Origin: Gammaproteobacteria bacterium
Lineage (GTDB): Bacteria > Pseudomonadota > Gammaproteobacteria > Pseudomonadales > Azotimanducaceae
DNA length: 64,000 nt
Assembly: GCA_009840305.1 (NCBI GenBank)
Contig: VXNY01000007.1
Span: 1 to 64,000 of the forward strand
Reading direction: 5' to 3'
How positions within the stretch are numbered: position 1 is the first letter of the stretch; every line of letters begins with the position of its first letter. Positions 1 through 9,036 of this stretch are shown piece by piece. A program made the translations under genes and the position numbers. The notes under the pieces were generated by a model. The model did not search any database, had not been told where the DNA came from, and saw only the letters and a list, made by a program, of their open reading frames with translations.

Positions 1-61
1 GCTCGGGCTTTAGTGCCAGGTATTAAACGATATGTTATGCCTCTATACGACATAGTCTTAT

Positions 62-132
62 TATAATTGGTGTGTAGTTTCGTACATAAGTCCCTTATAA
101 TTCTAGAACGTTCTCAGTACGTAAGAACGTAC
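62..132 (+). promoter_or_regulatory. Putative promoter and 5' leader of the first barrel gene
   Basis: Two perfect TATAAT hexamers lie at 62-67 and 96-101. Between them and the gene are a palindrome AGAACGTTCT (105-114) and a hairpin GTACGT-AAGA-ACGTAC (117-132). The hairpin lies in the probable leader and could be an operator or an mRNA-stabilising element. No convincing -35 element was found. This leader differs from those of the two downstream copies. Confidence 0.4.
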
Positions 133-155
133 ATCTACATAGAGGTATTTAAAAC

Positions 156-749
156 ATGAAAAAACTATTAGTACTACCGTTGGTGTTACTATCGTTCTGC
201 GTCATAGCAGATGACGAGCGAATCATGCTCGGGTCCTTTGAACGAGAAACAGCTGAGGCCGAAGACGATGTGTCCAGCGCTGATACCACGTTGAATGGTT
301 TTGGTGCAAGATTGTTTAGTTTCAAAAACGAGGGTATTTACCTTGGAGCTGGATTCTCTTACCTGACCGGCGACTCCGAATATTGTGTAGGGTCTAACTG
401 TGTTTCGGCCGACGCCACCGGAACATCGTTTTTCGGAGAGATCGGTCGGAGTATGGGTCATTGGACTCCCTTTGTCGGGTTGTCCTTCACTAGTTCGGAA
501 GTTGATTTAATGGGTGAATCTGACAGCGAAGAGACCTGGGGTCTAAGTGCGGGACTATGGCTACAAGTCGACACGTTCATGCTGAGAGGAGCTGTAGTTA
601 ACTTAGACGATGAAGACAATAGAGCGATCTCGGGTGGTGTCCTGTTTCCCGTTAGCGCCAACTTCACCTTAGGTGGAGAGTTTGGAATGAACCTGGATTC
701 CGAAGTAGACGGGTTCAAACTTTCGCTTCAAATCGGTCGAAAGTTTTAA
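156..749 (+). CDS. Small outer-membrane beta-barrel protein, copy 1
   Basis: The 197-residue protein starts with a classic Sec signal peptide (MKKLLVLPLVLLSF, cleavage near residue 19). The rest is alternating polar/hydrophobic strands ending in SLQIGRKF, a C-terminal aromatic as in outer-membrane barrels; about eight strands fit the length. The ATG at 156 follows an AGAGGT ribosome site. It is the first of three tandem paralogues, spaced about 930 bp apart. The family is OmpA/OmpW-like in architecture, but I recognise no named family and no function can be assigned. A conserved pair of cysteines in a loop (ExCxGxxCVS) could form a disulfide. Confidence 0.8.
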   Translation: MKKLLVLPLVLLSFCVIADDERIMLGSFERETAEAEDDVSSADTTLNGFGARLFSFKNEGIYLGAGFSYLTGDSEYCVGSNCVSADATGTSFFGEIGRSMGHWTPFVGLSFTSSEVDLMGESDSEETWGLSAGLWLQVDTFMLRGAVVNLDDEDNRAISGGVLFPVSANFTLGGEFGMNLDSEVDGFKLSLQIGRKF

Positions 750-1015
750 CTGACGCGAATTTCGTAAACTCGCGTTAATAGCTTCTTACGGGCCGCGCCT
801 GACTTGAGTGTTCGCGATCCGTTTACCTCCGTGCAACTTCGCCGTAAGCTTTGAAGTTGAATTGGTTTCTTGGATGATTCCAACTGAAGTGTCTCCGTTT
901 TTCTGACGGAGTTTCAGTTCCCAAGCTTCCATTTCATTTAGTGGGATGTCTGAAACGGTGCCGAGCAACGATTGCGTCGTACGAATTCTCAGTAATGTTC
1001 GACCGAAATCCGTAC

Positions 1016-1021
1016 TATAAT
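1016..1021 (+). promoter_or_regulatory. -10 element for barrel copy 2
   Basis: A perfect TATAAT lies 60 bp upstream of the ATG in a block (CCGTACTATAATT) that is conserved before copy 3. No good -35 match is present at 16-18 bp. Confidence 0.45.
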
Positions 1022-1080
1022 TTTGGACTACACTACTTTATTCAGTCGGTGAATAACCCATTCTTGAGGTGTTCAAAACA

Positions 1081-1683
1081 ATGAAAAAGCTATTGGTATT
1101 GCCGTTGGTGTTACTATCGTTCTGCGTCATTGAAGCAAACGAACGATACTTTCTCGTAAGCTATGATCAAGCAACAGCCGAAGCGAAAGACGATGTGTCG
1201 AGTGTTGATACCACCTTGGAGGGGGGTGGTTTTAGATTGCTTAGCTTCCAAGATGATGGTCGCTACATCGGGCTTAGAATTTCTTACGTGAGTGATAATT
1301 CTGAATCTAAAATTTGTGTACGAGGGCCTGACTGTGTTTCTTCCTTCTCTGCCATAGCCTCGTCTTTCGTAGAGGTAGGTTGGGATACAGGTCGTTGGAC
1401 TCCCTTTATCGGGTTATCCTTCACTAGCTCGGAAGTTCGTTTAATGGATGAATCTGACCGTGAAGAGAGCAGGGGTCTAAGTGCGGGATCGTGGTTGCAA
1501 TTCGACACTTTCTTGCTGCGAGGAGCGGTCGCTCACATAGACGACGAAGACAACAGAGCGATCTCGGGTGGTGTCCTGTATCCAGTTAGAACCAACCTCA
1601 CCTTAGGTGGAGAGATCGGAATGAACCTGAATTCCGATCTAGACGGGTTCAAAATTTCGCTTCAAATCGGTAGAACGTTTTAA
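1081..1683 (+). CDS. Small outer-membrane beta-barrel protein, copy 2
   Basis: This is a paralogue of the gene at 156, with a near-identical signal peptide and the shared motif IDDEDNRAISGGVL and C-terminal SLQIGRTF. I chose ATG 1081 over the in-frame GTG 1069 because GAGGT (1066-1070) is then correctly spaced as ribosome site and because copy 1 begins at the same residue. Expected length is 200 residues. Surface-loop segments (around residues 75-90) diverge most from copy 1, as expected for exposed loops. The function is unknown; outer-membrane location is inferred from signal peptide and strand pattern. Confidence 0.8.
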   Translation: MKKLLVLPLVLLSFCVIEANERYFLVSYDQATAEAKDDVSSVDTTLEGGGFRLLSFQDDGRYIGLRISYVSDNSESKICVRGPDCVSSFSAIASSFVEVGWDTGRWTPFIGLSFTSSEVRLMDESDREESRGLSAGSWLQFDTFLLRGAVAHIDDEDNRAISGGVLYPVRTNLTLGGEIGMNLNSDLDGFKISLQIGRTF

Positions 1684-1947
1684 CTAACGCAAATTTCGAA
1701 AACTCACACTTAGAGCTTCTTACGGGTCGCGGTTGACCTAAGTGTGCGCGGTCCGTTTGCCTCGGTGTAACTTCGCCTTACGCTTTGAAGTTGCCTTCGT
1801 TTCATGGATGATTCCAACTGTCGCGCTTCTGGTCCTTTGGCGGGTGTTTGTTCCTAAACTCTATTTCACTTAGAGAGATGACAGAAACGTTTCCGAGCAA
1901 CGTTTGTATCGCTTGACTACTCGGTTAAGTTAGACCGAAACCCGTAC

Positions 1948-1953
1948 TATAAT
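1948..1953 (+). promoter_or_regulatory. -10 element for barrel copy 3
   Basis: TATAAT in the duplicated block CCGTACTATAATT, in the same position relative to the gene as in copy 2. Confidence 0.45.
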
Positions 1954-2011
1954 TCTTGATTACATCACTGTTTTCAGTCGGTGAATAACACATTCTGAGG
2001 TGTTCAAAACA

Positions 2012-2614
2012 ATGAAAAAACTGTTAGTACTACTGATGGCGTTACTGTCCTTCTGCATCCTAGCAGACGAACGAATCGTTATCGGGTCTTTTGAGCAAGA
2101 GTCAACTGAAGCCGAGAGCATATTGCATCGAGTCACGGTCAGTGAAGAATCAACTTTGAATGGATTTGGAGCAAGAATATTTGATTTCAGAGACGAGGGT
2201 CTCTACATAGGAGCTGGTTTCTCTTTCGTGACTGGGGACTCAGATCTTTGTGAAGGGTCAGACTGTGTCTCCGTAGATGCAACTAGAACTGGGTTTTTCG
2301 GGGAACTCGGCAGGAATTTTGGTCGATTAACACCGTTTTTCGGTGCCTCTTTCGATAGTAAAGAAATTGATGGAGGGGGTCATACTGACAGCGATGAGCC
2401 TTTTGGCATCAATGCAGGATTTTGGCTAGAACTCGATAAGTTAAAGATAAGAGGCGCAGGAGTGTACCTAGACGACGAAGAAAATAGAGCGATCACGGGC
2501 GGATTTCTATTTCAAATGGATAACAAATTTGCCTTAGGTGCAGAATTTGGAATGTTGGTGGCTGACGAAGTTGATGGGTTCAGATTTTCACTTCAATTCG
2601 GTAGAAAGTTTTAA
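2012..2614 (+). CDS. Small outer-membrane beta-barrel protein, copy 3
   Basis: This third paralogue (200 residues from ATG 2012) is the most divergent of the array. The ATG at 2012 is preferred to GTG 2000 because GAGG upstream (1997-2000) serves as the ribosome site. It has a signal peptide MKKLLVLLMALLSFCILA, a cysteine pair in CEGSDCVSVDA, the family motif YLDDEENRAITGGFL, and ends SLQFGRKF. Compared with copy 1 it carries a few extra residues near position 35. An outer-membrane barrel of unknown ligand is the best reading. Confidence 0.8.
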   Translation: MKKLLVLLMALLSFCILADERIVIGSFEQESTEAESILHRVTVSEESTLNGFGARIFDFRDEGLYIGAGFSFVTGDSDLCEGSDCVSVDATRTGFFGELGRNFGRLTPFFGASFDSKEIDGGGHTDSDEPFGINAGFWLELDKLKIRGAGVYLDDEENRAITGGFLFQMDNKFALGAEFGMLVADEVDGFRFSLQFGRKF

Positions 2615-3043
2615 CTTACTCGAATTTCGTAGTCTCACCCTAATCGACTCTGACGGGTGATCCAAGATCAGTGCGTTCCGACTGCACTGCGTTCGACGTT
2701 ACCACAACGTGTACGCCTATTGAGCTAGATTAAACTACAAGATGACCTGTATATCTAGGATATGTTGGTGTCGAGACGGTAGCATCGACTTTCAGCTTCG
2801 ATAGGAAGATTGTTAAGGTCGGCAACCAAAGTCCGACCTCCAAGGCACCCCCAGAATTGTCAATTCGAAGTACCGTGGGTAACGGTTTCACCACTCAATA
2901 AGACTGTTCGGACACTATTTGTCTAATATCTAAGCAAGCGTGGTTGAAAATGCCCCGATTTTGTACTTGTATACTCCGGATTTGATGCACTGTACCTGAG
3001 TTTACTCCGATCTATAGCGGTCGGACTCTTCAAGGAGAACAAC
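2615..3043 (+). other. Intergenic region, no gene recognised
   Basis: The first ~55 bp resemble the spacers of the barrel array. The rest shows no convincing open frame, repeat or RNA gene. A TATACT at 2970-2975 could serve the next gene but lacks a well-spaced -35 element. Confidence 0.5.
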
Positions 3044-3346
3044 ATGAACCACTACATCATCTACTACTCGCTCAACAACCAGAACTGGAATAGCTACATG
3101 GAAGTGGAGAATATGCTCGCAAAGTGCGGCGATGCTTGGAAGAAAAATTCAGACCCTACCTTTGTCAGATTAGACTCAGAGTTAGGTCTGAAAGCCATGC
3201 ATCACAGAATGCTCTTGACGTTGAACGTGAAAAACGGCGACACGTACTACATCGCGCAAATTCCTACAACGACCTACCAGAATGGTTCGACCAGACTCAA
3301 TCGATTAACTAATATGGAATTTGGTACGAAACTAAAGGCTGATTAG
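3044..3346 (+). CDS. Small hypothetical protein, possibly SinR/Cas2-like fold
   Basis: This 100-residue soluble protein has a good ribosome site (AAGGAG, 3031-3036) and no signal peptide. The N-terminus MNHYIIYYSLNN, followed by a helix with GDAWKKNSDPTFVRLDSEL and a later strand YYIAQIP, recalls the short alpha/beta ferredoxin-like proteins sometimes annotated SinR or Cas2-like. That likeness is loose and rests on pattern only. No cas genes or repeats are nearby, so a CRISPR role is not supported. Confidence 0.55.
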   Translation: MNHYIIYYSLNNQNWNSYMEVENMLAKCGDAWKKNSDPTFVRLDSELGLKAMHHRMLLTLNVKNGDTYYIAQIPTTTYQNGSTRLNRLTNMEFGTKLKAD

Positions 3347-3521
3347 GGTTTCGAGAATAACCTGGACACAGTCTTCTAATTTCTACCTTTGTTAGTCCAT
3401 CGTCCTTGCGCGCGGGCATCCGGCTTCAAATCTTGAAACGCAGATAGTTCGACAACCGAACTAATCCTGCATAGAAATAGAGATACAATTCTAAAACCCA
3501 AGTTAAAGTTGGTTTAGTGCG

Positions 3522-4704
3522 ATGAATCCAAGAGTATTGCTACTTGTACTTTGCGCCGCGACATTAGCAAGTTGCGCGTCAATTCACACTCCTGAACCTG
3601 GAAGTCCGCTTTATGAGCAATCTGTTAAAGAGACTCAACAAGTGATTCTCGAAGCTATCCAAAAACAAACTTTACTTAAAGCGCTTACGTACCCAATACT
3701 GTCAGCCAACGCAGATTTATGCGGGGCTCTAAGAACAACCAAGCTCGAGTTTCAGTGGATCACACTAAATGACCTTGGCAAAGTCGGTCGAATACAACGA
3801 GATGCGGGAGCGGCTATTGGTATCGGAACCTACCCTTACATCACAATAATTACCCCTGGATCGCCAGCTCACCAAGCTGGACTTCGACAAGGAGATACTT
3901 TGGTGTCGCTCAATGAATCCCCCATTGATGAAGACAAGGAGAGGAAATTCATCCCGTGGCTCGAAAGTGGAAGTGACGTCGTCCGCGCGTACCGACGAAA
4001 TTTCGATAGATGGCTCAACTGGACCGTACTTGGCGGTACGGCGGTATCGATTGAATACAAAAGAGGAGAAAATATCCATTCAATTGAAGTACAACCAAGG
4101 AAGCGCTGCGACTTCAATATTGTGATCGTCGATCACGAGGATTTGAGTTCGCGCGCAGTCGAAAACACGATTTTTCTGTCCTCTGCTCTTTTCGACTTTG
4201 CTGAAAGCGACGCGGAAATTCAGTTCATAATTGCGCACGAAATGGCGCACAAAATTTACCGTCACTCCCCTGGAAAACTCACACCGTTAAGAGCACTAGC
4301 TCTCGGCATTGATGCACTTGTTAACTATGGTCTCGTTGCAACTCAGGTCGTCGCGGGAATTATCTCCGGTGAAGAGTTGGAAGGACAAGTATGGGCTCCG
4401 GGCGCGATTTTTTCCCACCAAGACAATCCTCCCTACCGACACGTATTGGAACTCGAAGCGGATTACTTAGCAATGTACATGTTGGCTCGTGCAAACATTG
4501 ATGTCAGCGATATTGATATTTTTTTGGGAGCGAATTCCGTCTGACTCGCAACTCGCTGAGATTCATGTAACCGAAGAGGGACGTATCGAAAATATGTTGG
4601 CAATACAGGAAGAACTTAATCGGAAAATCAGTGCAGGAGCGACCTTGATTCCGTCAAAAGATCGGAAAGTGCAAAGCGATAGCGAAGGATCGGAAGAGAA
4701 TTGA
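3522..4704 (+). pseudogene. M48-family lipoprotein metallopeptidase with PDZ domain, frameshifted near the 3' end
   Basis: The N-terminus is a lipoprotein signal with lipobox LASC (Cys18). A PDZ domain follows at about residues 95-145 (GSPAHQAGLRQGDTL), then the zinc motif HEMAH (His239, Glu240, His243) and a later ELEADYLAMY segment that supplies the third metal ligand. Frame 1 ends at 4544 shortly after DIDIF. The next frame continues exactly as expected for this family (FWERIPSD...IENMLAIQEELNRKIS...LIPSK) to the stop at 4702-4704. The switch lies in a run of seven T (4519-4525); six would restore one frame. This is either a real frameshift, slippage-controlled expression or a sequencing error. 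The intact product would be periplasmic and lipid-anchored. Confidence 0.8.
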
Positions 4705-5058
4705 CGCGCGGTGTAGCAGGTGGGGTCAAATTGGCAGTTCAGGAAAGCTGGACCATCTTCCCCGATCTTAGAGTGCAGCTGAGACAAGTCCAAGATTGTC
4801 GGAACATATCAAGACTACGATGAAAAACTGTATTCGCGCACGAAAGCGTTTGGTCGGACTGTTATGACGCTTCTCGACTCGTCACGGTCGTTGGTTGCGC
4901 AGTTTAGAAGCCAGATTCTACAATCACAAGCCTTCTAGTGCGTAGAGACAGTTTCCGCTCTACTAATAGTCGCAATTTTCTTCGTCGTTTGATACGAACG
5001 AATGGTACGTTTATTGCATGCTGAGCACTTTCTAAATTTAAACTAAGGAATTTTCTGT
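4705..5058 (+). other. Intergenic region, no gene recognised
   Basis: 354 bp without a supportable gene. It must hold the promoter of the barrel gene that follows, whose ribosome site TAAGGA lies at 5044-5049. No terminator hairpin was found after the peptidase gene. Confidence 0.5.
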
Positions 5059-5649
5059 ATGAACATCCCAAAGAATGCAATTTCAAACACCTTAGGACTC
5101 CTCGTCATGGTATGCGCGACTCTTGGAGTCACTGCAGACGAACGCAAGTCCTACTTCGCTGTGGAGTATGGTCAGATTGCAAACAAATTTACCGATGTGT
5201 TCGAAGGGCCGTCGTTGCGCGCTTCGGTAGGCTTCAAGCTAAACCGTAATTTTGGTCTCGAAGCTGCCTACGAATTCAGCCCGGGTGGTACTGCAGCAAA
5301 CAATCTCTGGGATTTTGATTCCACGCCTACTCGGTACTTTGACGATATCAACACACTGAGCATTTTTGGAACTGCCGAATGGGACGTTCACTCTCGGTTT
5401 TCTTTCTTTACTAAAGTTGGTGTGACACGCGGATCGGTGGACTACACGATACCGGATGCGATTTATCAACCAAACTCAGGTACTATAACTGAAACCAACG
5501 TGGCACTAATATTAGGAGTCGCAGTGCCTACCAATAGCGCGTACGACCTCACTTTTTCGGTCAAGGAGAACTTCAGCGCCAATTTCTTCGGGTTAGGAGA
5601 TAGTTTCGACTCGTCAACTACATGCGTTGGCTTTCGTCGTCGTTGGTAA
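5059..5649 (+). CDS. Outer-membrane beta-barrel protein
   Basis: The 196-residue protein begins with an N-terminal signal peptide (cleavage near VTADE, residue ~28). A short barrel follows with typical alternating strands such as LRASVGFKLNRNFGLEAAYEF and FFTKVGVTRGS, the pattern of OmpA-transmembrane/OmpW-like eight-stranded porin-like proteins. The C-terminus FRRRW ends in an aromatic residue, as barrel-assembly signals require. It is a distant relative of the array at 156-2614 and of the proteins at 46120 and 9761. It stands alone with its own ribosome site. Confidence 0.75.
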   Translation: MNIPKNAISNTLGLLVMVCATLGVTADERKSYFAVEYGQIANKFTDVFEGPSLRASVGFKLNRNFGLEAAYEFSPGGTAANNLWDFDSTPTRYFDDINTLSIFGTAEWDVHSRFSFFTKVGVTRGSVDYTIPDAIYQPNSGTITETNVALILGVAVPTNSAYDLTFSVKENFSANFFGLGDSFDSSTTCVGFRRRW

Positions 5650-5809
5650 ACCCGGTATGACCACTTAAGGACAGTTGCACAGCGTTACAGTCAGAGTAGT
5701 CTAGGACATTGAGCTCCGAGGATCACACCTATACGAACAATTCGTACAACTTACGCAGCGGCGGGCTCTAGTCGTACAAATAAATTCAGACTAGCCTAAA
5801 TCGCTCGTC

Positions 5810-6553
5810 CTACCCCAAGATGCTGTAGTTGCCGTCCACGATTAGTCGAATGGAAACAAAGAGTCCTAACAACGGACACAATAGCCAAGGTGCGTTAGTT
5901 CCGAAAATATAGAGATAAAGGTCTCTTTTGGGGACGCTTTGGTGTCGTTTAGCGACGAAAAAACTAATCCAATAAACGCTTGTCATATAGGTCCACTGCC
6001 AACAAAGCATCAGCCCTACTATGCCCGCAACGTACGCAGGTACTATAGGTGCCGTGAATGTCGCATACAAAAACAATGTCGGTAGCAACGAGACGAATCC
6101 GTTGGCGATGTCGACGTTGAATCCGTACGTTCGACGATCTGCAAAGGATGGATCGTATTGTGCGTAGGTAGCCCATACGTCAGCCCAAGTCTTCGAACTA
6201 AAAGCCTGCTTTAAGGGTATCTTGGTGGCGAAAAATTCGACGTGTGGGAGTTTGCCTGTCTGGACTCGCCGTTCATGCCAATACGAGGTACGATTCTCAA
6301 CTCGAGTGCGTTGCCAAAACAAGCACGCTTCCCACCAACAAATTAGGATGTTGATTGAGAAGAAAACGCTCAGAATCGCGTAAATAATGCTGAGCTCTTC
6401 TTTTAGGTACAAGCGTGTTCCAAAACCACAAACGATCAAAACCGTAATACATAGAAGCGAGAACGACAATACACGGATTTTCGGTCCTTTAGAAGCTTCG
6501 ACTTCTTCGTTTATTCTCGTCTGGGGCGACGAGCTATCTACTTCTTGACTCAT
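5810..6553 (-). CDS. Polytopic membrane protein of unknown function
   Basis: 247 residues with a short charged N-terminus (acidic, residues 1-25) and about six hydrophobic segments, at roughly 28-47, 55-75, 150-170, 172-195 and 215-240. A conspicuous CWWEACLFW stretch sits in the second segment. I recognise no family. The gene starts at an ATG beside a TTAATG without a strong ribosome site. The next minus-strand gene upstream (6810-7181) is also a small membrane protein, but 256 bp separate them. Confidence 0.6.
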   Translation of the reverse strand: MSQEVDSSSPQTRINEEVEASKGPKIRVLSFSLLCITVLIVCGFGTRLYLKEELSIIYAILSVFFSINILICWWEACLFWQRTRVENRTSYWHERRVQTGKLPHVEFFATKIPLKQAFSSKTWADVWATYAQYDPSFADRRTYGFNVDIANGFVSLLPTLFLYATFTAPIVPAYVAGIVGLMLCWQWTYMTSVYWISFFVAKRHQSVPKRDLYLYIFGTNAPWLLCPLLGLFVSIRLIVDGNYSILG

Positions 6554-6809
6554 TAATGCGTTTGAGCGCTAGTTTAAGTGCCTGTCAGGAGAGAGTCCAA
6601 TACGAAACCGGCAGCGCTATATAGAGTTTCGGTCGTTGTATTTGTGCCATGATTTTGATGAATTAAATTCACAGCTCGCTCATGGGTCTAACGCGCTGAC
6701 TAGTCGTCGATAAGATTGTCAATCCTTCAGCAGAGAGTTAAGACGCTCGCTATCGTTATCCGCACTAACGGGAATATGCAATACCAAAATGTAGCTTGCC
6801 GGCAGTAAT

Positions 6810-7181
6810 CTACGTCGCAGCAGCCATGCGAAAATTCGTCCAACCCTTGTTGAAACGCCACAGCGCGACACTCACACCCAGAAGAACCGACACAAATATA
6901 AACCAAAAGTGTCTTGTGAGATAGAGCCCTACAAGAATAGAAATCGCACCATACTTGGTCATCGGTAAATCATGGCGAACAAAAATATCCTGATATGCTT
7001 CATTGATCGCTTGTAGTGTGGCGTTGGATATGCTCGCTAGCACGTGTTCGTGAAATAGAAGAGTGCTCAGAAACGGTATCGCAAACCAAGCAATTAAAAA
7101 TACGACGCCACAAACAACGATCGCTTTAAGCAAGCAGAGAATCAGTCCGACTGCCGGGTGAACGCCGAAACTGTTAGTCAT
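6810..7181 (-). CDS. Small membrane protein, unknown
   Basis: 123 residues with three predicted transmembrane segments (about 10-40 as one long or two short helices, and 85-108) flanking a polar middle that includes INEAYQDIFVRHD. The C-terminal end is basic and probably cytoplasmic. No family recognised. It lies downstream of the carboxylate-amine ligase gene on the same strand (223 bp gap), so co-transcription is possible but not shown. Confidence 0.55.
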   Translation of the reverse strand: MTNSFGVHPAVGLILCLLKAIVVCGVVFLIAWFAIPFLSTLLFHEHVLASISNATLQAINEAYQDIFVRHDLPMTKYGAISILVGLYLTRHFWFIFVSVLLGVSVALWRFNKGWTNFRMAAAT

Positions 7182-7404
7182 GGATTTTGGTGCGGTAAAT
7201 AGTAAAGGGTTTCAATTTCATAGAACAAGATGATGAACGCGTAACTTGAAACTCTGTGATGAAGTTTAACTACGAGGACACAAACGATTATAAAAATTTT
7301 TTGTAAGTCGGACTGTGATAATAAACATTGTCTCAAGACACAGATTCATGCAGCAGAAAATTTGGTGAAGCTTGTTCTCAAAAATAGTGAGGAAGGCTCT
7401 TAGG

Positions 7405-8550
7405 TCAAATGCTCTCGATAGTCTCCTGTACTGCAGTATCGACAACTTCGCGCAATGCCTCTTCAGTGGATGTTTGATTGAGTACGGCAAATCTGTATTG
7501 ATCGAGCTGCCGATCTGCGCTCGTTCCATTCTTCACAATGTTTCTGGCATGTTCAATCTCGCTAACACACTCTAGCGCTTCTGCGTCTTCGCGAAGCTCA
7601 GAAATTAGTTGATCCAATATGTCTGCGATATCTGTGCGCGTAGCGTCATTAGGGTCAGCTAGGAACGCGAAGATGCCGTATCGTTGCGCCTGAAAACGGT
7701 TCTCAAAAATAATCTCAGTCAGGATCTCATCGGATGCCAAGGACCCCGCAGACTTTGTTCTCATGACCTTTCGTATCAAACATGCATAGAGTGCTACTAG
7801 GGTCATCGCATCTTCCACTCGCGGACACACGTCACACACTCTCAATTCAATAGTGGGGTATTTGTTTGAGGGTCTTATATCCCACCACATTTCACCCGAG
7901 TCACCGATGAACCCCCACTTTTGAAGCTCTCGTTCTAGCGACTTAAACTCTTCATAACTTGATAGTGCTCTGGGTATCCCTGTGCGGGGGATTCCGGCCA
8001 AAAAGTTCATCCGAGAACTCTTGTACCCAGTCTCCAGTCCTTCCCGAAAAGGTGACGAAGTAGACAGTCCCAAGAACACAGGAAGATAGTGGCGCACGAT
8101 ATTCATAACCCTAATTCTCCCATCGGGGTCTCCAAATCCGGCATGAATGTGCATACCTCCAATCAACATTCTCCGAACGATTTCTTGATACAACATCGCG
8201 GAATTTTCATACCGTTCTTTGGGTGTGGGTCTCTGATCCTGCCAAGCAGCGAACGGGTGAGTCGATATCGCCACAATGTCACAGCCAAATTTTTTCGCAG
8301 TTGTATAGATTGTGCTTCGAGTCTCAAGTATGGCCTCGCGCACTTCCTTAATGGAGTGACAAACGCGAGTGTTGGTTTCGATTTGTGATCTTAGCAATTC
8401 CCGAACGACGTTGTGGGGTTCGGAATTTCTCTCACACTCGTCAAAGATTTGTGAATCGGGATCCGAGATCAAATCTCTCGTCTCTGGGTCAACAAGAAAT
8501 GCTTCTTCTTCGACTCCAAGTGTTATTTTTAGATCACCGTTATTTGCCAT
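7405..8550 (-). CDS. Glutamate-cysteine ligase family 2 (YbdK-type) carboxylate-amine ligase
   Basis: 381 residues, matching the usual length of the GCS2/YbdK family. These enzymes make amide bonds from carboxylates and amines using ATP, and are weak gamma-glutamylcysteine synthetases. Family hallmarks visible are the N-terminal GVEEEAFLVDPET (metal/ATP-binding glutamates), the middle MHIHAGFGDPDGR, and WWDIRPSNKYPTIELRVCD near residue 225. The start ATG at 8550 lacks a clear ribosome site. True glutathione synthesis in this genome probably uses another ligase with gshB (37882), so this enzyme's substrate is open. Confidence 0.88.
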   Translation of the reverse strand: MANNGDLKITLGVEEEAFLVDPETRDLISDPDSQIFDECERNSEPHNVVRELLRSQIETNTRVCHSIKEVREAILETRSTIYTTAKKFGCDIVAISTHPFAAWQDQRPTPKERYENSAMLYQEIVRRMLIGGMHIHAGFGDPDGRIRVMNIVRHYLPVFLGLSTSSPFREGLETGYKSSRMNFLAGIPRTGIPRALSSYEEFKSLERELQKWGFIGDSGEMWWDIRPSNKYPTIELRVCDVCPRVEDAMTLVALYACLIRKVMRTKSAGSLASDEILTEIIFENRFQAQRYGIFAFLADPNDATRTDIADILDQLISELREDAEALECVSEIEHARNIVKNGTSADRQLDQYRFAVLNQTSTEEALREVVDTAVQETIESI

Positions 8551-9036
8551 GCTACGCAGTCATTGAATGTTGTCTGTTTGATGAATCGGAATTTCGGTTC
8601 CCTGCCTATCGAAATATTTCAACTTCATGGTACAAGGGTAGTCGTTTACCAAGAATGAGGAGAGGTAATGTTAACGGGCGGGAAAACATACTTAACTCCA
8701 GTCTGTGATATAGTGAGGAATTCAAACTTGATGCAGTTTCGTTTTCAAGGCTTGGGGAAATCCATAAAGCAAGAGGAGATTCTTCGGAGGTTTATGAGCA
8801 ATACAATGAAGCTAGTGTTTCCATTGAGTAGGGACGGGTGACATCTACTTGTTAGTATTTGGTAGAACCTCGAAGACAAGCCGACTAGAACAGTTGAACC
8901 ACTAACTCCTTGCCTAAGAAATCTCCCTTTTGAGATACTCCCTGTCGTGCAGACTACTGGAACGTGGTAGCTAATTCTCGACAGAGTTAGGTGTGCAAAA
9001 TTCTGGAGTAGATTCGAAACACAGGAGCGTGAACAG
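8551..9036 (+). other. Intergenic region between divergent genes
   Basis: 486 bp between the divergent ligase and YccF genes. A short plus-strand frame (about 8716-8828) reads like a fragment of a tetratricopeptide repeat (LGEIHKARGDSSEVYEQYNEA) between stops, perhaps a relic. Nothing else is supportable. A GGAGCG ribosome site precedes the next gene. Confidence 0.4.

Larger units (their letters stand above)
156..2670 (+). repeat. Tandem triplication of a ~930-bp unit (gene plus intergenic DNA)
   Basis: Genes starting at 156, 1081 and 2012 are spaced 925 and 931 bp apart and encode clear paralogues. The intergenic stretches 750-1068 and 1684-1999 also align along most of their length, including the promoter-proximal CCGTACTATAATT block and the GAGGTGTTCAAAACA leader. 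The copies therefore arose by duplication of gene plus spacer. DNA after copy 3 shows only a short remnant of the spacer, to about 2670. DNA before copy 1 is unrelated. Confidence 0.8.

Noticed and set aside
786-968. 60-codon minus-strand frame in the first barrel spacer
   Set aside because: The homologous spacer 1684-1999 has stops and a shift in the same frame, so it is not conserved as coding.
3044-3346. Cas2-like look of the small protein as a CRISPR remnant
   Set aside because: No repeats, spacers or other cas genes in the window; the likeness is only to the general fold.
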